Numbered from the stretch's first letter, positions 34,438 through 43,713 are shown. The stretch: 64,000 nucleotides of DNA from JAQUBU01 sp036677685 (GCA_036677685.1 JAVBWA010000008.1:124001-188000), one strand, 5' to 3'. Program-made: numbers and translations. Notes: a model not told the origin generated them from the letters alone.

Positions 34438-34979
34438 TATTTAGCCCCCATCATCTGCCACCAGGCGTGTTGTATTCCTATAATACTCTTGCCGTCCAAA
34501 ATTTGACCCGTGAAAATGGACTTATAAGCTTGCTCCAGAGGAACCCTGTCCACTTCCAGAAATTCATCGTGATCCGGGTTTTTTGGGCCTTCCATAAGCT
34601 CGCGGGCTAAAAAAAGATGGAGCTTTTCATTACAAAAACCCGGAGCGCTGAAATACTCCAGAACCTTTTCCCATTTAGCGGCTCGCAAGCCGGTCTCCTC
34701 GGCTAGTTCGCGCTGCGCACAGGCCAAGGGGTCTTCTCCAGGTTCCAAAGTACCGGCGGGAATCTCAAGCAGGACTTTTTCCAAGGGTTTGCGGTACTGG
34801 CGCACCATCCAGAGCATATTATCCCGATCCAGGGCAACAATAGCTACCGCACCCGAATGTTCAACAATCTCCCGGGTGCTGGTGCTTCCATCCGGCAAGA
34901 CTACCTTATCTACTCTAAGCTTTAAAATACGGCCATGAAAAATTTCTTTGGAATCCAGGGTCTTCTCGTTTAGTTCCAT
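34434..34979 (-). CDS. nudF: ADP-ribose pyrophosphatase (Nudix)
   Basis: A 181-aa Nudix hydrolase with the Nudix box GTLEPGEDPLACAQRELAEE followed by TGL, and the ADP-ribose-type N-terminal sheet (FHGRILKLRVDKVVLPDGST). It hydrolyses ADP-ribose and similar compounds. ATG 34979 is chosen because GGAGGAAAAAAGTG precedes it. It is divergent from the putative mciZ-like gene; in Bacillus nudF and mciZ are also neighbours. Confidence 0.9.
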   Translation of the reverse strand: MELNEKTLDSKEIFHGRILKLRVDKVVLPDGSTSTREIVEHSGAVAIVALDRDNMLWMVRQYRKPLEKVLLEIPAGTLEPGEDPLACAQRELAEETGLRAAKWEKVLEYFSAPGFCNEKLHLFLARELMEGPKNPDHDEFLEVDRVPLEQAYKSIFTGQILDGKSIIGIQHAWWQMMGAKY

Positions 34980-34997
34980 CACTTTTTTCCTCCTATA

Positions 34998-35026
34998 GCA
35001 TATATTTTCTCTCAAGCTCATAAAAT
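34998..35026 (+). promoter_or_regulatory. SigE-like promoter before the mciZ-like gene
   Basis: GCATATA (34998-35004), 14 bp, CATAAAAT (35019-35026) fits the mother-cell SigE consensus (kmATATT, 14-15 bp, CATACAhT) with one mismatch in each element. It faces the 41-codon gene; the leader would be only about 10 nt, which is a weakness. Confidence 0.45.
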
Positions 35027-35043
35027 ACCAGAGAGGTGATATT

Positions 35044-35169
35044 ATGAATCTGCTTTTTCATAATCAAGGTTTGGTTTTTATGGGCAAGGTAAAAGATCTC
35101 ATTCATATTTTTGATGGTTACCCTCATAGTATAACCCTACTTGATTTTATACGTTTACATTTAAACTAG
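35044..35169 (+). CDS. putative MciZ-like inhibitor of FtsZ
   Basis: A 41-codon ORF with a strong ribosome site (GAGAGGTGAT, three bases, ATG). The product has residues 9-37 GLVFMGKVKDLIHIFDGYPH then SITLLDFI. This aligns without gaps to the MciZ core of Bacillus subtilis as remembered (GVVLVGKAWEIRAKLKEYGR then TFQYVKDWI): identical or similar at G, V, GK, D/E, I/L, Y and D-F/W-I. It is divergent from nudF, the mciZ neighbour in Bacillus. MciZ caps FtsZ filaments in the mother cell. Short length makes this a hypothesis. Confidence 0.55.
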   Translation: MNLLFHNQGLVFMGKVKDLIHIFDGYPHSITLLDFIRLHLN

Positions 35170-35351
35170 ATAAATTTTAATAAAGCTCTTCACTGATTAT
35201 GATTGTAATTTTCAAAATATTTAATTTTTTTTTTGTAAATTAGTGGATAGTTAGATTATTTATGGTAATATTAATAGGGTTCTGATTTTATTAATCGATA
35301 AAAATTGGAACTCATAACTCTGGGGAGAGGGTTTAATCCACAGGTGAACAT

Positions 35352-36320
35352 ATGAATAGCCTCAATACACTTATAAAAAACCGGCAGGAAGCCCAGCGGC
35401 TGCGCAGTCTGCATGAACTGGTCAGACGTATCGCATTGGAAAGAAACGATCAAACCATATCTCATCTGGCCGCAAATTGGTTTCATGAAATGGGCTTCTC
35501 ATCAGTTGCCATCTATCAAAGACATCCCGAAACAAGTCCAACTAAGCTCAAATTGCTGGGGCAAAGCGGAAATTGCCAGGAATATCTTACCTTATATCAA
35601 GAACTAATTAACCAGGTAGTTAAAAGCAAAACCCTGGAATTGGAATATCTTAATCATGATAACAGCCAAATCCTCTTGGCACCGATTGTTTTCCAGAACC
35701 AATCCCATGGAGTTTTTTTTGCCAGTAAAGAAAAATATTTTGATGAGCAGGATATAGATATTGTTTTGATTATTATAAATTATCTGGCTATTTTCTGGGA
35801 ACTTAATCACTTGATTGCCATAACCGAAAAGGAAGCTCTGGTGGATTCATTGACTATGGTTTGGAATCGGCGCTACATAATGCGGCGAATCCATGAAGAG
35901 GATGAGAAATTAAGCCGTTATCAGGGCGAGGCTTGCATAGCGGTAATCGACCTGGGCAATCTCAAACCCATCAACGATAATTATGGACATAGTATCGGGG
36001 ACCAAATTCTCAAAATGATTGCCAGCACCATTTCCAACAATATTCGAAGCATAGATGCAGTAGGCCGTCTGGGCGGTGACGAATTTATCATTCTATTTCC
36101 CAACACTTCATTTGAAGAAGCCAGTGCAGCCATGGAGCGGATTAACAGCAGCATCGCCCAGTTAAAACTGGAGCAGCTTGATGTGGCTATTATTGCGGAT
36201 TTTGGTTTGGCTAACTGCCCCAGTGATGCCAATAATCTAATAGAAGCCATAGATATCGCCGACCAGCGCATGTATGATTATAAGCGGAAACGCAAAGCTC
36301 ACAAGGGTAATGACCGGTAA
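35352..36320 (+). CDS. diguanylate cyclase with GAF-like sensor
   Basis: A 322-aa soluble protein. The N-terminal about 150 residues look like a GAF domain (WFHEMGFSSVAIYQRHPETS, ILLAPIVFQNQSHGVFFASK). The C-terminal GGDEF domain has DSLTMVWNRRYIMRR, NDNYGHSIGDQIL and RLGGDEFIILFPN. An RSID inhibitory site lies five residues before GGDEF, so c-di-GMP feedback is likely. Usual DxDxFK appears as DLGNLK, an unusual variant at the first metal-binding segment. Plus-strand gene among minus-strand neighbours. Confidence 0.88.
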   Translation: MNSLNTLIKNRQEAQRLRSLHELVRRIALERNDQTISHLAANWFHEMGFSSVAIYQRHPETSPTKLKLLGQSGNCQEYLTLYQELINQVVKSKTLELEYLNHDNSQILLAPIVFQNQSHGVFFASKEKYFDEQDIDIVLIIINYLAIFWELNHLIAITEKEALVDSLTMVWNRRYIMRRIHEEDEKLSRYQGEACIAVIDLGNLKPINDNYGHSIGDQILKMIASTISNNIRSIDAVGRLGGDEFIILFPNTSFEEASAAMERINSSIAQLKLEQLDVAIIADFGLANCPSDANNLIEAIDIADQRMYDYKRKRKAHKGNDR

Positions 36321-36338
36321 GGTCTCAAAAAGACGTGG

Positions 36339-37403
36339 TCACCTTAAGCGTTCGGCAACCCGGGCAGCCGCACCCAGGGCCAGGAAAAATTCGCGTTCCT
36401 GTTCAACACCACGTCCCATGGTGCTTATCTTTAGTTCACTCTCTTGTAAAGTCTCCAACAACCAGGCTTCATCCTCAAAATACAACTGGTGTTTTTCATC
36501 TAGTTTTTCCTTTTTCAGCTGCTCCAGAATATAAGCCGATTTGTCTTCTTCCAGTACGGGCAGGGGCAATATAGCCCTTATCCGACAGACCTGCGTGAGA
36601 ACAGTTAAAGTATGATGGCTAAGCCCCCGGTGCCTTTCCCGGGCATCGGCAAAACTTATACGCGGTACCGCAATAGGTATTCCTCCCAGCGTATCAACCG
36701 CATTTAATATTTCCCCTTGTTCTATGCCGGTGAACCCCCATTTGCTTCCGGTTCCTACTATTCCTGGCCCCATACTGACAACTATCACATCAGCCTTTAA
36801 GACATGGCAGGCCGCCAGCAATCCTGAATAAATATTTACTGCCTCCAGGTCCCCTCCGAAAGCATGGCCAATGGTAACACTGCCTGCCAGCAATTGGCGG
36901 TTTTTCAGCCAAGCCACGGTTTCGCTGAAGGCCAGGGGCAAAGCTGCTCCATCAGTCATAACATAGGCCACCCGCAAACCGTTCCGCGATAAATGCATAC
37001 AAAGCGGGGCCAGCATGGAATGCAAGGTTGCCACCAATACCGGTGTATTATCGAGGCGGTCCGCACTGAGCATGGTTGAGCGATGCGGGCTGTCTTCCTC
37101 TTCAACGCTTAAAACTTTGAGCTGCAGCGGAGTGTAGCGCAGCTTCATAATATGCCCTCCAGGGTGTAATGTTTTCCCCCCGGAATTCAGTTTCGCTATT
37201 ACATAGTGATATCCCCCGCTGCCAAGCTTTAAGGTAACTGCAGTAGTATTGAGCAGAACTTCATCACCGGCTTCAATCTCTCCCACCAGTTCGGGATAAG
37301 CCAGGCAGCGAGCCTCCGCATCGTCTATATTTACCAAATAACCCCTGATACCAGGGCGGGCAAACAATTCCTTAATAATCTTGCCGCGTTTGCTTTCGAT
37401 CAT
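36339..37403 (-). CDS. DUF3866 family protein
   Basis: A 354-aa protein recognised as DUF3866 from HIMKLRYTPLQLKVLSVEEE, YVMTDGAALPLAFSETVAWL, SMGPGIVGTGSKWGFTGIEQ and SFADARERHRGLSHHT. The family is common near M20 peptidase and spo genes in Clostridia; function unknown. It follows the M20 peptidase by 21 bp in the same operon. Confidence 0.85.
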   Translation of the reverse strand: MIESKRGKIIKELFARPGIRGYLVNIDDAEARCLAYPELVGEIEAGDEVLLNTTAVTLKLGSGGYHYVIAKLNSGGKTLHPGGHIMKLRYTPLQLKVLSVEEEDSPHRSTMLSADRLDNTPVLVATLHSMLAPLCMHLSRNGLRVAYVMTDGAALPLAFSETVAWLKNRQLLAGSVTIGHAFGGDLEAVNIYSGLLAACHVLKADVIVVSMGPGIVGTGSKWGFTGIEQGEILNAVDTLGGIPIAVPRISFADARERHRGLSHHTLTVLTQVCRIRAILPLPVLEEDKSAYILEQLKKEKLDEKHQLYFEDEAWLLETLQESELKISTMGRGVEQEREFFLALGAAARVAERLR

Positions 37404-37424
37404 GGTTCCTCCTGATTGTTTTCC

Positions 37425-38546
37425 TTATAGCTGGCCGTTCAATTGAATAATAGCTAAAACCCAGCGGGCATCGTTTACCAAATCACTGATCTTGATGTGC
37501 TCATCACAGGTGTGAACAGCCTGCATACCCACTCCCAAGTTGGCGCAGCGAATCCCGTTGCCGTTGATAATACTAGCATCACTGCCGCCCCCGGTGCTTA
37601 AGAGTTGCGGCCGCAGGCCGATATTAGCCGCTGCTTTAACCGCCAGTTGCACAACCGCTTCGTTTTCTTCCAGCTTCATCTCCGGATACAAAAACTTCAC
37701 CACAACCTCGGCTCTGCCCCCTTTTTTCTCCGCCTCAGCGGTAAAGACACTTTTGAGCTCGGCAGTTAAACTGTCCAGCTTGGCCCGGCTAAGACTGCGC
37801 GCCTCCCCTTTGACCCGGCAGAAATCAGCGACAATATTGCGGGCAGAACCTCCCTCGATAATTCCAAAGTTGCAGGTGGTTTCGGCATCAATGCGTCCAC
37901 AAGGCATAACCGCCAGGGCCTGGGCCATTACCTGAATAGCATTGATTCCGTTCTCGGGGTTAATCCCCGCGTGGGCGGCCTTGCCATGGATTTTATATTC
38001 GATTTCATTTTGACAGGGTGATTGGGTTATAATTACTCCCGGCTCCCCTCCAGCATCAAGCACAAAAGCGGTCCGGGCTTCAACGCTTTTAAAATCAAAA
38101 GCCTTGGCACCTTGCAAACCCTGCTCCTCTCCAACCGTAAAAAGCAGTTCCAGGGGAGGATGTTCCAGATTATTCTCCTGCAACACATGACATACTTCAA
38201 CTAAAGCGGCGATTGCCGCCTTATCGTCAGAACCTAGAATAGTGTCCCCGGAACTTCTTATTATGCCTTGATCATCAATGACCGCTTTAATTCCCAAACC
38301 CGGGGTAACGGTATCCATATGGGCGGAAAATAACAGCGGGGGCTGCAAGGCATTTCCCGGTACTTTAACCAGCAAATTACCCGAATTGCCCCCCAGTTTA
38401 ACAGCAGCCCCATCTTCTGCGGCGGTCAGGCCAAGCTTCCGGAATTCCTCCTGCAGAAGGTTCCTCATAGCTGCTTCCTGTCCCGAAACCGAAGCGGTTT
38501 CCACCATTTTTATAAAGTTGGCCAGCAGTCTCTTCTCGTTAACCAT
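37425..38546 (-). CDS. M20 family metallopeptidase (PepT-like)
   Basis: A 373-aa zinc peptidase with FSAHMDTVTPG, LGSDDKAAIAALVEV, FTVGEEQGLQGAKAFD and STGGGSDASIINGNGI as metal and catalytic motifs, plus a dimerisation insert. It resembles tripeptidase T-type cytosolic peptidases; substrate unknown. ATG 38546 follows GGGAAGGGGTCAATCAA and overlaps the end of the MraY-like gene by 8 bp. Confidence 0.85.
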   Translation of the reverse strand: MVNEKRLLANFIKMVETASVSGQEAAMRNLLQEEFRKLGLTAAEDGAAVKLGGNSGNLLVKVPGNALQPPLLFSAHMDTVTPGLGIKAVIDDQGIIRSSGDTILGSDDKAAIAALVEVCHVLQENNLEHPPLELLFTVGEEQGLQGAKAFDFKSVEARTAFVLDAGGEPGVIITQSPCQNEIEYKIHGKAAHAGINPENGINAIQVMAQALAVMPCGRIDAETTCNFGIIEGGSARNIVADFCRVKGEARSLSRAKLDSLTAELKSVFTAEAEKKGGRAEVVVKFLYPEMKLEENEAVVQLAVKAAANIGLRPQLLSTGGGSDASIINGNGIRCANLGVGMQAVHTCDEHIKISDLVNDARWVLAIIQLNGQL

Positions 38547-39372
38547 TTGATTGACCCCTTCCCAAATTATCAACCGCTCTCAGCAAAGGATATTTTTCGA
38601 TCGTCCTGGTCAGCGAATACTTTTCGGTATATATATGCAATAGAATCAAAAATACCAGGATTCCTGCCCGGCCGGGCAGAGTCAGGCTTATGACACTGAT
38701 ATAACCCAAAGCCAATCCCAAAACATTGGAACCCGCGTCTCCCATCATGGCCCGGGCCTTAAGATCAATTCCGAAGTAGATGACAACCGCACCCAGCAGC
38801 GGGGCAATAATCAGCCAGTCAACCCGGCCGGCGGCCAAAGCTACAATGACCAGCAAGAAAAAAAGGTAGCCTTTTATGGCACGGCCTGGACGCAAATCCA
38901 ATAAATTGAGCATGTTGGTAAAAAGCGCCATAAGCATGGTATTAACAAACAGGTCCAAGTAACCGGTGGGCTGCAGAAGAGCCAGAAAGAAAGCTATCAT
39001 GCCTCCCCCCAGGGCCTTTAGCCCTCCAGTGGTCAGCCTTCCTTGGAAAAGCGCACCAAAATGACCTTTAAAACCCAAAGCATCTCTTTGCCCCAGCATG
39101 TCATCAATAAAACCCAGAAAACATAGGGCAGTAATTCCCAATAAAAATGGATAATAACTGCTCTTAAAAACCGAAAACGGAACATATAGGGCAAAAACCC
39201 CAATGGTCACCAATGGAAAACTGATTCCGACACTAACCGGAATATCGAGTCCCCGGTAGTTTTGCCGTACTGCTCCGGTTTCCTTTAACATAGGAAGAAG
39301 AAAATGCAGGGCTGCTCCTTCAAAAAGCGCACCTGCAAATAAAGCTCCGCATACTGTCAGCACGGTACTCAA
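38539..39372 (-). CDS. MraY/WecA-family glycosyl-1-phosphate transferase-like membrane protein
   Basis: A 277-aa polytopic protein with family motifs GFIDDMLGQ (Mg site), NMLNLLDLRPGRAIKGY and MMGDAGSNVLGLALGY. It is shorter than MraY (about 320 aa) and is not in a murein cluster. Start TTG 39372 follows AGAGGAGGAAGGGTAT. Probably transfers a sugar phosphate to undecaprenyl phosphate or is a divergent relative; the next gene is a glycosyltransferase. Confidence 0.78.
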   Translation of the reverse strand: MSTVLTVCGALFAGALFEGAALHFLLPMLKETGAVRQNYRGLDIPVSVGISFPLVTIGVFALYVPFSVFKSSYYPFLLGITALCFLGFIDDMLGQRDALGFKGHFGALFQGRLTTGGLKALGGGMIAFFLALLQPTGYLDLFVNTMLMALFTNMLNLLDLRPGRAIKGYLFFLLVIVALAAGRVDWLIIAPLLGAVVIYFGIDLKARAMMGDAGSNVLGLALGYISVISLTLPGRAGILVFLILLHIYTEKYSLTRTIEKYPLLRAVDNLGRGQSNG

Positions 39373-39460
39373 ATACCCTTCCTCCTCTAAGGTAAGGGGA
39401 CACACCCCTTTTTTCCTACTTTATGCATTTTAGCGGTTTTACCGTTATACATCCTAATTT

Positions 39461-40153
39461 TCATTTGCCTGCCGTTGCCCGGGCAATGTCCCCGATTATA
39501 TCGGCCAAAACCTTCAGCACATCAAGGAATTGTTTGCCCCGGTGCATAAAGCCCTTGACATCACGCCCGGTTTCCTTGTGGCTCATGGTGGTCGGCACTT
39601 CCATAACCCGAAACCCTTTTCTCAAGGCCATTATAGTCATGCCCAATTCCACGCCATAACCTTCATTAAAAGGAGTAACCGCCTGCAGGACGGCTCTGGT
39701 CATAGCCCGCTGCCCGCTTAAGGGTGCGGTTGCCTGCATATTGCCCACCTTGCGCAGAGCCCAGCCGGCGGTTCCTTTTACCAGTCCGAACCCGCCTTTT
39801 TTACGGGGAGGCGGGAAAGCCGCTATAGAAAGGTCGGTGATGCCTTCCCTGACCGGTTCAATTAATAACCCGGCCTGCCCCGCCGACTCTCCGAGATCGG
39901 CATCCAAGAACACGATAATATCCGTATCGACATGCGGCAAGGCCGCATTCATCGCTCCACCTTTGCCGCGATTCTGCTTGAGTTCCAGGACCGAAACCCT
40001 TTCAGCCCGAGCCAGACGGACCGTCTCGTCATTGGAACCGTCATCTACCACTAAAATCTTATCAACCCCGGCAAGGGATTTCACCGCCTTCAAGGTGGCG
40101 GCAATCCGGTTTTCTTCATTATATGCCGGTATAATTATGCTGACGCTTTTCAT
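39461..40153 (-). CDS. family 2 glycosyltransferase
   Basis: A 230-aa GT-A fold enzyme: VSIIIPAYNEENRIAATLKA at the start, VDDGSNDET for nucleotide binding and IIVFLDADLGESAGQ as the DxD-type metal site. No membrane segment is evident. It resembles polyprenyl-phosphate-type transferases. Acts with the MraY-like neighbour on an envelope glycan or lipid; substrate not predictable. Confidence 0.85.
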   Translation of the reverse strand: MKSVSIIIPAYNEENRIAATLKAVKSLAGVDKILVVDDGSNDETVRLARAERVSVLELKQNRGKGGAMNAALPHVDTDIIVFLDADLGESAGQAGLLIEPVREGITDLSIAAFPPPRKKGGFGLVKGTAGWALRKVGNMQATAPLSGQRAMTRAVLQAVTPFNEGYGVELGMTIMALRKGFRVMEVPTTMSHKETGRDVKGFMHRGKQFLDVLKVLADIIGDIARATAGK

Positions 40154-40328
40154 ATATAATCCCCAATAATTAATTTAACTCTCACCATACGTAAATGATC
40201 AAGGCACCCATTCTGCAAGTAGAAATATTTATCAAGCGATTAAATCACAGCGAGCAAATCTGCTGATAGAAATAGCGGTGGGTGAAGTTAGGATATCTTT
40301 CCCTAACCCCTAACACCTCACCTTTCAA

Positions 40329-41225
40329 TCATTTGTTGTTAATAGTCTCCACCGGCAAAGAGGGCATAAATTGTTTGGCGGTGGCCTTGATACCATAGTG
40401 TCCGGGCTCGCCTTCCATCGCATATACCAGGGATATCTGCCCCGGGCTCAGGTTAACATTGTCAATGGTGCTGATATTGTTTTTCTGGAATTCCGTCATA
40501 TAAGAATAGACAGTATCCGATTTTTCCACGCCGAATATTTTCACCCCGGTGCCGGCCAAGGCGCCAATCAAAGCATGATCAAAGCTGGATGCGTAATTGC
40601 TGGATATATTATTTGTTCCCCCCAATACTATAACACCGTTAAGGGGTATACTGTTGTTGCCGCTGAATTTAATAATCTCATTGCTCTGTAAAAATTCTTT
40701 CACTTCAGAGTCGGCCTGATTCATAATTACCAGGGCCACACTACTTGCCACATACTGTCTTAACTCATCGGCTGACATAGTCTTTTCTGCATTATAAAAA
40801 GCTCGCACCCTTTCTAAAAGATCGGGACTTTCCAGGCTCATATTGGCCAGAATCACCGCTTTGGATGTAACTTCGGCTCCGGCTACCGAAAGAGCATTGA
40901 GCATCCCGGCTGGCACATCACTGCCGCCGCTGACCACCAGGGCAATTTTATAACCGACCAGATGCTCTTTAACCAGAGGGGGTAATAGAGCCTGACTGTA
41001 ATTTTCATAATTGGCGATAATCTGATCCTTATAATTATTGGTTTCAACCAAATCATTTTCTCGTTCCCTTAGTGAATAAAACTGCTGTTCCAGCCGGTCT
41101 ATCATTTTTTTCTGCTGGTCAACCAGCAAATTGTCTCCCACTATGGTACTGCCAATCAGGATTCCCAGGCCCAAGGCTAAAAATATGCCTACTAATGAAG
41201 CAATATGGTATCTCAAGTCAATCAT
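40329..41225 (-). CDS. SteB/MctB-family envelope protein (annotated copper transporter)
   Basis: A 298-aa protein with an N-terminal membrane helix (YHIASLVGIFLALGLGILIG), a coiled coil (LLVDQQKKMIDRLEQQFYSL) and an external globular domain. This is the DUF3186/MctB layout. In Actinobacteria the MctB-like SteB works with SteA in septal wall processing, and here the two genes are adjacent (15 bp), so a cell-envelope role is favoured over copper transport. Confidence 0.78.
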   Translation of the reverse strand: MIDLRYHIASLVGIFLALGLGILIGSTIVGDNLLVDQQKKMIDRLEQQFYSLRERENDLVETNNYKDQIIANYENYSQALLPPLVKEHLVGYKIALVVSGGSDVPAGMLNALSVAGAEVTSKAVILANMSLESPDLLERVRAFYNAEKTMSADELRQYVASSVALVIMNQADSEVKEFLQSNEIIKFSGNNSIPLNGVIVLGGTNNISSNYASSFDHALIGALAGTGVKIFGVEKSDTVYSYMTEFQKNNISTIDNVNLSPGQISLVYAMEGEPGHYGIKATAKQFMPSLPVETINNK

Positions 41226-41240
41226 GAATTACACCTCAAA

Positions 41241-42362
41241 TTAAAAATTAAATAATATCTTAAGCTGTAAAAGGATTATGCGGAAAAACGGTTTCGTAGC
41301 AGGTGATACTGCTAAAATTATGATAATCGGTATTAAGGCTGCAATCAACAACTGCCAGAGATATTTGCTGGACATATGCTGTTTGTACAACTGGCTGACG
41401 CCCCGGGCATCGACCAGAATGGAACCTACTTTAAGCCTCACCAAAAAAGTGCTTCCCATCCCTTTACGCCCTTTTTCCATAAAATCTATCATATTGGAGT
41501 GGCTGCCTACGGCCACTATCAAGCTGGCTCCATATTCCCAGGCCAGAATCATAGCTACATCTTCGCTGGTTCCCGGCATCGGAAAGGTCTGAGCACTTAT
41601 ACCCATAGCCTCAACCCTTTCCAGGCCCGGAGCTTTACCATCTGCATAGGCGTGGACCAGAATCTCGGCACCGCTCTTTAAGGCCTGGTCGGAGACACTG
41701 TCCATATCTCCCACGATAATATTGGGTTTTAGGCCGAACTCCAATAAAGCATCGGCACCACCGTCTACACCGATTAGTATAGGTTGTTCATCTTGAATAT
41801 AGGAACTGATGGTTCTGAGGTCTTCCTTATAGCTGCTGCCGCGCACCACAATGAGTACGTGGCGGTTGAGCATATTGGTTTCGAGAGGTGGGACATCCAG
41901 GTTGCCGATTAAGATATCCTTTTCTTTTTTAGCATATTCGAGGGTATTTTCAACAAAGTTGTCCAGTTCCACCTGAATATTTTGATGGGCTTCTTTCAGC
42001 TTTATCCTTACATCTTCCAGGCTGAGCTCCCGGCCTTCAGCCAGCCTATTACCACCCCAGAAGATCTGGTTATCCTTAATTTCAATCAGAATACCTTCTC
42101 TTAATTGCTTGAATATGTCATCCCCCACCTCATCAAGGACCGGGATACCCGCCTTTAAAATCTTATAAACACCTTTGGCCGGGTACTTGCCGGTTATGGA
42201 GGGCCGGGCATTGATTATGGCCATTGGTTTCACATCAATTAACGAATTGGCAGCTACTTCATCAATATCATCATGATCGATTACTGCGATGTCATTCTTT
42301 TTCAAACGTTTAACCAGGTTTTTGGTTCGCCGGTCCAGGCGAACCCTGCCTTTGATTAACAT
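41241..42362 (-). CDS. SteA-like putative cytokinetic ring protein
   Basis: A 373-aa protein with a conserved N-terminal region (GRVRLDRRTKNLVKRLKKND), a thiamine-pyrophosphokinase-like catalytic core (LIGVDGGADALLEFGLKPNI then IVGDMDSVSD) and a C-terminal membrane helix (LLIAALIPIIIILAVSPAT). This is the SteA family. Adjacent to the SteB-like gene, it may act in division-site envelope processing in both vegetative and sporulating cells. Confidence 0.8.
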   Translation of the reverse strand: MLIKGRVRLDRRTKNLVKRLKKNDIAVIDHDDIDEVAANSLIDVKPMAIINARPSITGKYPAKGVYKILKAGIPVLDEVGDDIFKQLREGILIEIKDNQIFWGGNRLAEGRELSLEDVRIKLKEAHQNIQVELDNFVENTLEYAKKEKDILIGNLDVPPLETNMLNRHVLIVVRGSSYKEDLRTISSYIQDEQPILIGVDGGADALLEFGLKPNIIVGDMDSVSDQALKSGAEILVHAYADGKAPGLERVEAMGISAQTFPMPGTSEDVAMILAWEYGASLIVAVGSHSNMIDFMEKGRKGMGSTFLVRLKVGSILVDARGVSQLYKQHMSSKYLWQLLIAALIPIIIILAVSPATKPFFRIILLQLKILFNF

Positions 42363-42503
42363 AGTACACCTCGGTTTACTCAGTCGATTGATGGTTACAA
42401 AGCTTGTTTAATAAAGCAATTGCTATCGGAATCTATATTATCATAATAGTTATAATATTAAAAACCATCATCATCAAACGATAATATTGAGTGTCAATAA
42501 AGC

Positions 42504-42628
42504 CTTTTAAGCATGGGAAGAAACTGCGGAGGGGGTTCTTCACTCAAGAGTATAAGTACAACCTGAGCTTCTGGCTGCGCTTGCACTCGGTTTTCTTTAG
42601 AATAACGCAGCAATTCGTTTTTTTGGCG
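42504..42628. repeat. repeat fragments between steA-like and spo0A
   Basis: In the 335-bp gap, CTTTTAAGCATGGGAAGAAA with CTGCGGAG (42504-42540) matches the hairpin end of repeat family 1. AATAACGCAGCAATTCGTTT with TTTTGGC (42601-42628) matches family 2 at 47556-47581. The remainder is AT-rich without clear signals apart from the spo0A terminator. Confidence 0.55.
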
Positions 42629-42642
42629 ATCTGCCAATAAAA

Positions 42643-42681
42643 ATACCTCTTATTCATTGGCAGCCAACAAATAAGAGGTAT
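42643..42681 (-). terminator. spo0A terminator
   Basis: ATACCTCTTATT (42643-42654) pairs with AATAAGAGGTAT (42670-42681), 12 bp perfect, followed on the minus strand by TTTTTA. It lies 17 bp after the spo0A stop. Confidence 0.85.
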
Positions 42682-42697
42682 ACTCTTCTAAAATATC

Positions 42698-43501
42698 TTA
42701 ACTCACCTTATTTTCCAGGCGCAGGCGGTCGGCAATAATGGCTATAAACTCTGAATTGGTCGGTTTGCCTCTTTCTCCGCTTATGGTATAGCCGAATACT
42801 TTGTTGATTTTGTCCAAGTCACCCCGATCCCAGGCTAATTCAATAGCATGGCGAATGGCTCTTTCTACCCGGCTGGGTGTGGTGTCATATTTCTGGGCGA
42901 TAGTAGGATATAATTCCTTGGTAACTGCTCCCAGATAATTGATCTCTGCTACCACCAGCATTATAGCATCTCTTAAATATTGATATCCTTTTACATGAGC
43001 CGGAACCCCTATTTCATGTATAACTTTGGTAACCTCTATTTCCATATCCTTGGGGACTGTCGTTCTGATCGGAACCTGAGAAACCGAACCGCGGTGCTCG
43101 ACCTTGGGTTGTATATCTCTGGCTACCTGGCGTACGCGGTCACCCAAAACCTGAAGGTTAAAGGGTTTCAAAATATAATAATCCGCGCCCAGTTGAACTG
43201 CTTTCTGCGTAATATTTTCCTGCCCAAAAGCAGTAAGTATAATAATTCGCGGCTTTGCCGGCAAGTTCAATTCGTTGATCTTTTCCAGTACTCCTATACC
43301 ATCCATATATGGCATAATAAGATCAAGAATCAAGACTTCAACTTCTTTTTGTTCAATAACGTTCAAGACTTCCATGCCATTTGAGCAAATATCAACTACT
43401 TCAAACTCTTGATCGTTGGAGAAATAGTCCCTCAGTATTCCGCAAAATTCACGATTATCATCGGCAATAAGGACTTTGATCTTATTTGATTCATTAAACA
43501 T
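42698..43501 (-). CDS. spo0A: master sporulation regulator Spo0A
   Basis: A 267-aa response regulator. The receiver has acidic pocket ADD (13-15), phospho-acceptor Asp60 in VLILDLIMPYMDG, and the invariant Lys in YYILKPF. The C-terminal Spo0A DNA-binding domain contains TTPSRVERAIRHAIELAWDR. It commits cells to sporulation by binding 0A boxes. The usual spoIVB-spo0A gene pair is present. Possible 0A boxes lie upstream: TGTCGAA at 43723-43729 (inside the spoIVB end) and GTCGAA on the minus strand at 43548-43553. Confidence 0.97.
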   Translation of the reverse strand: MFNESNKIKVLIADDNREFCGILRDYFSNDQEFEVVDICSNGMEVLNVIEQKEVEVLILDLIMPYMDGIGVLEKINELNLPAKPRIIILTAFGQENITQKAVQLGADYYILKPFNLQVLGDRVRQVARDIQPKVEHRGSVSQVPIRTTVPKDMEIEVTKVIHEIGVPAHVKGYQYLRDAIMLVVAEINYLGAVTKELYPTIAQKYDTTPSRVERAIRHAIELAWDRGDLDKINKVFGYTISGERGKPTNSEFIAIIADRLRLENKVS

Positions 43502-43713
43502 ACAGCTTAAATCCTCCCCCTCTTTTTAAATCTAATATTAAATGCATTTCGACTATGACCAAGTTTTTCCTGCTTCTTTTTTCCACAAAATTAAGTCATA
43601 ATCTAGCAGGGGATACCATAATGAAACATAGAATCACATAGCTTGTTTAAGAGGTATTTAGACGGGAATCCTGTAAACAGAATTATAACCGGGATGGTGG
43701 CCTTTTAGATTAC

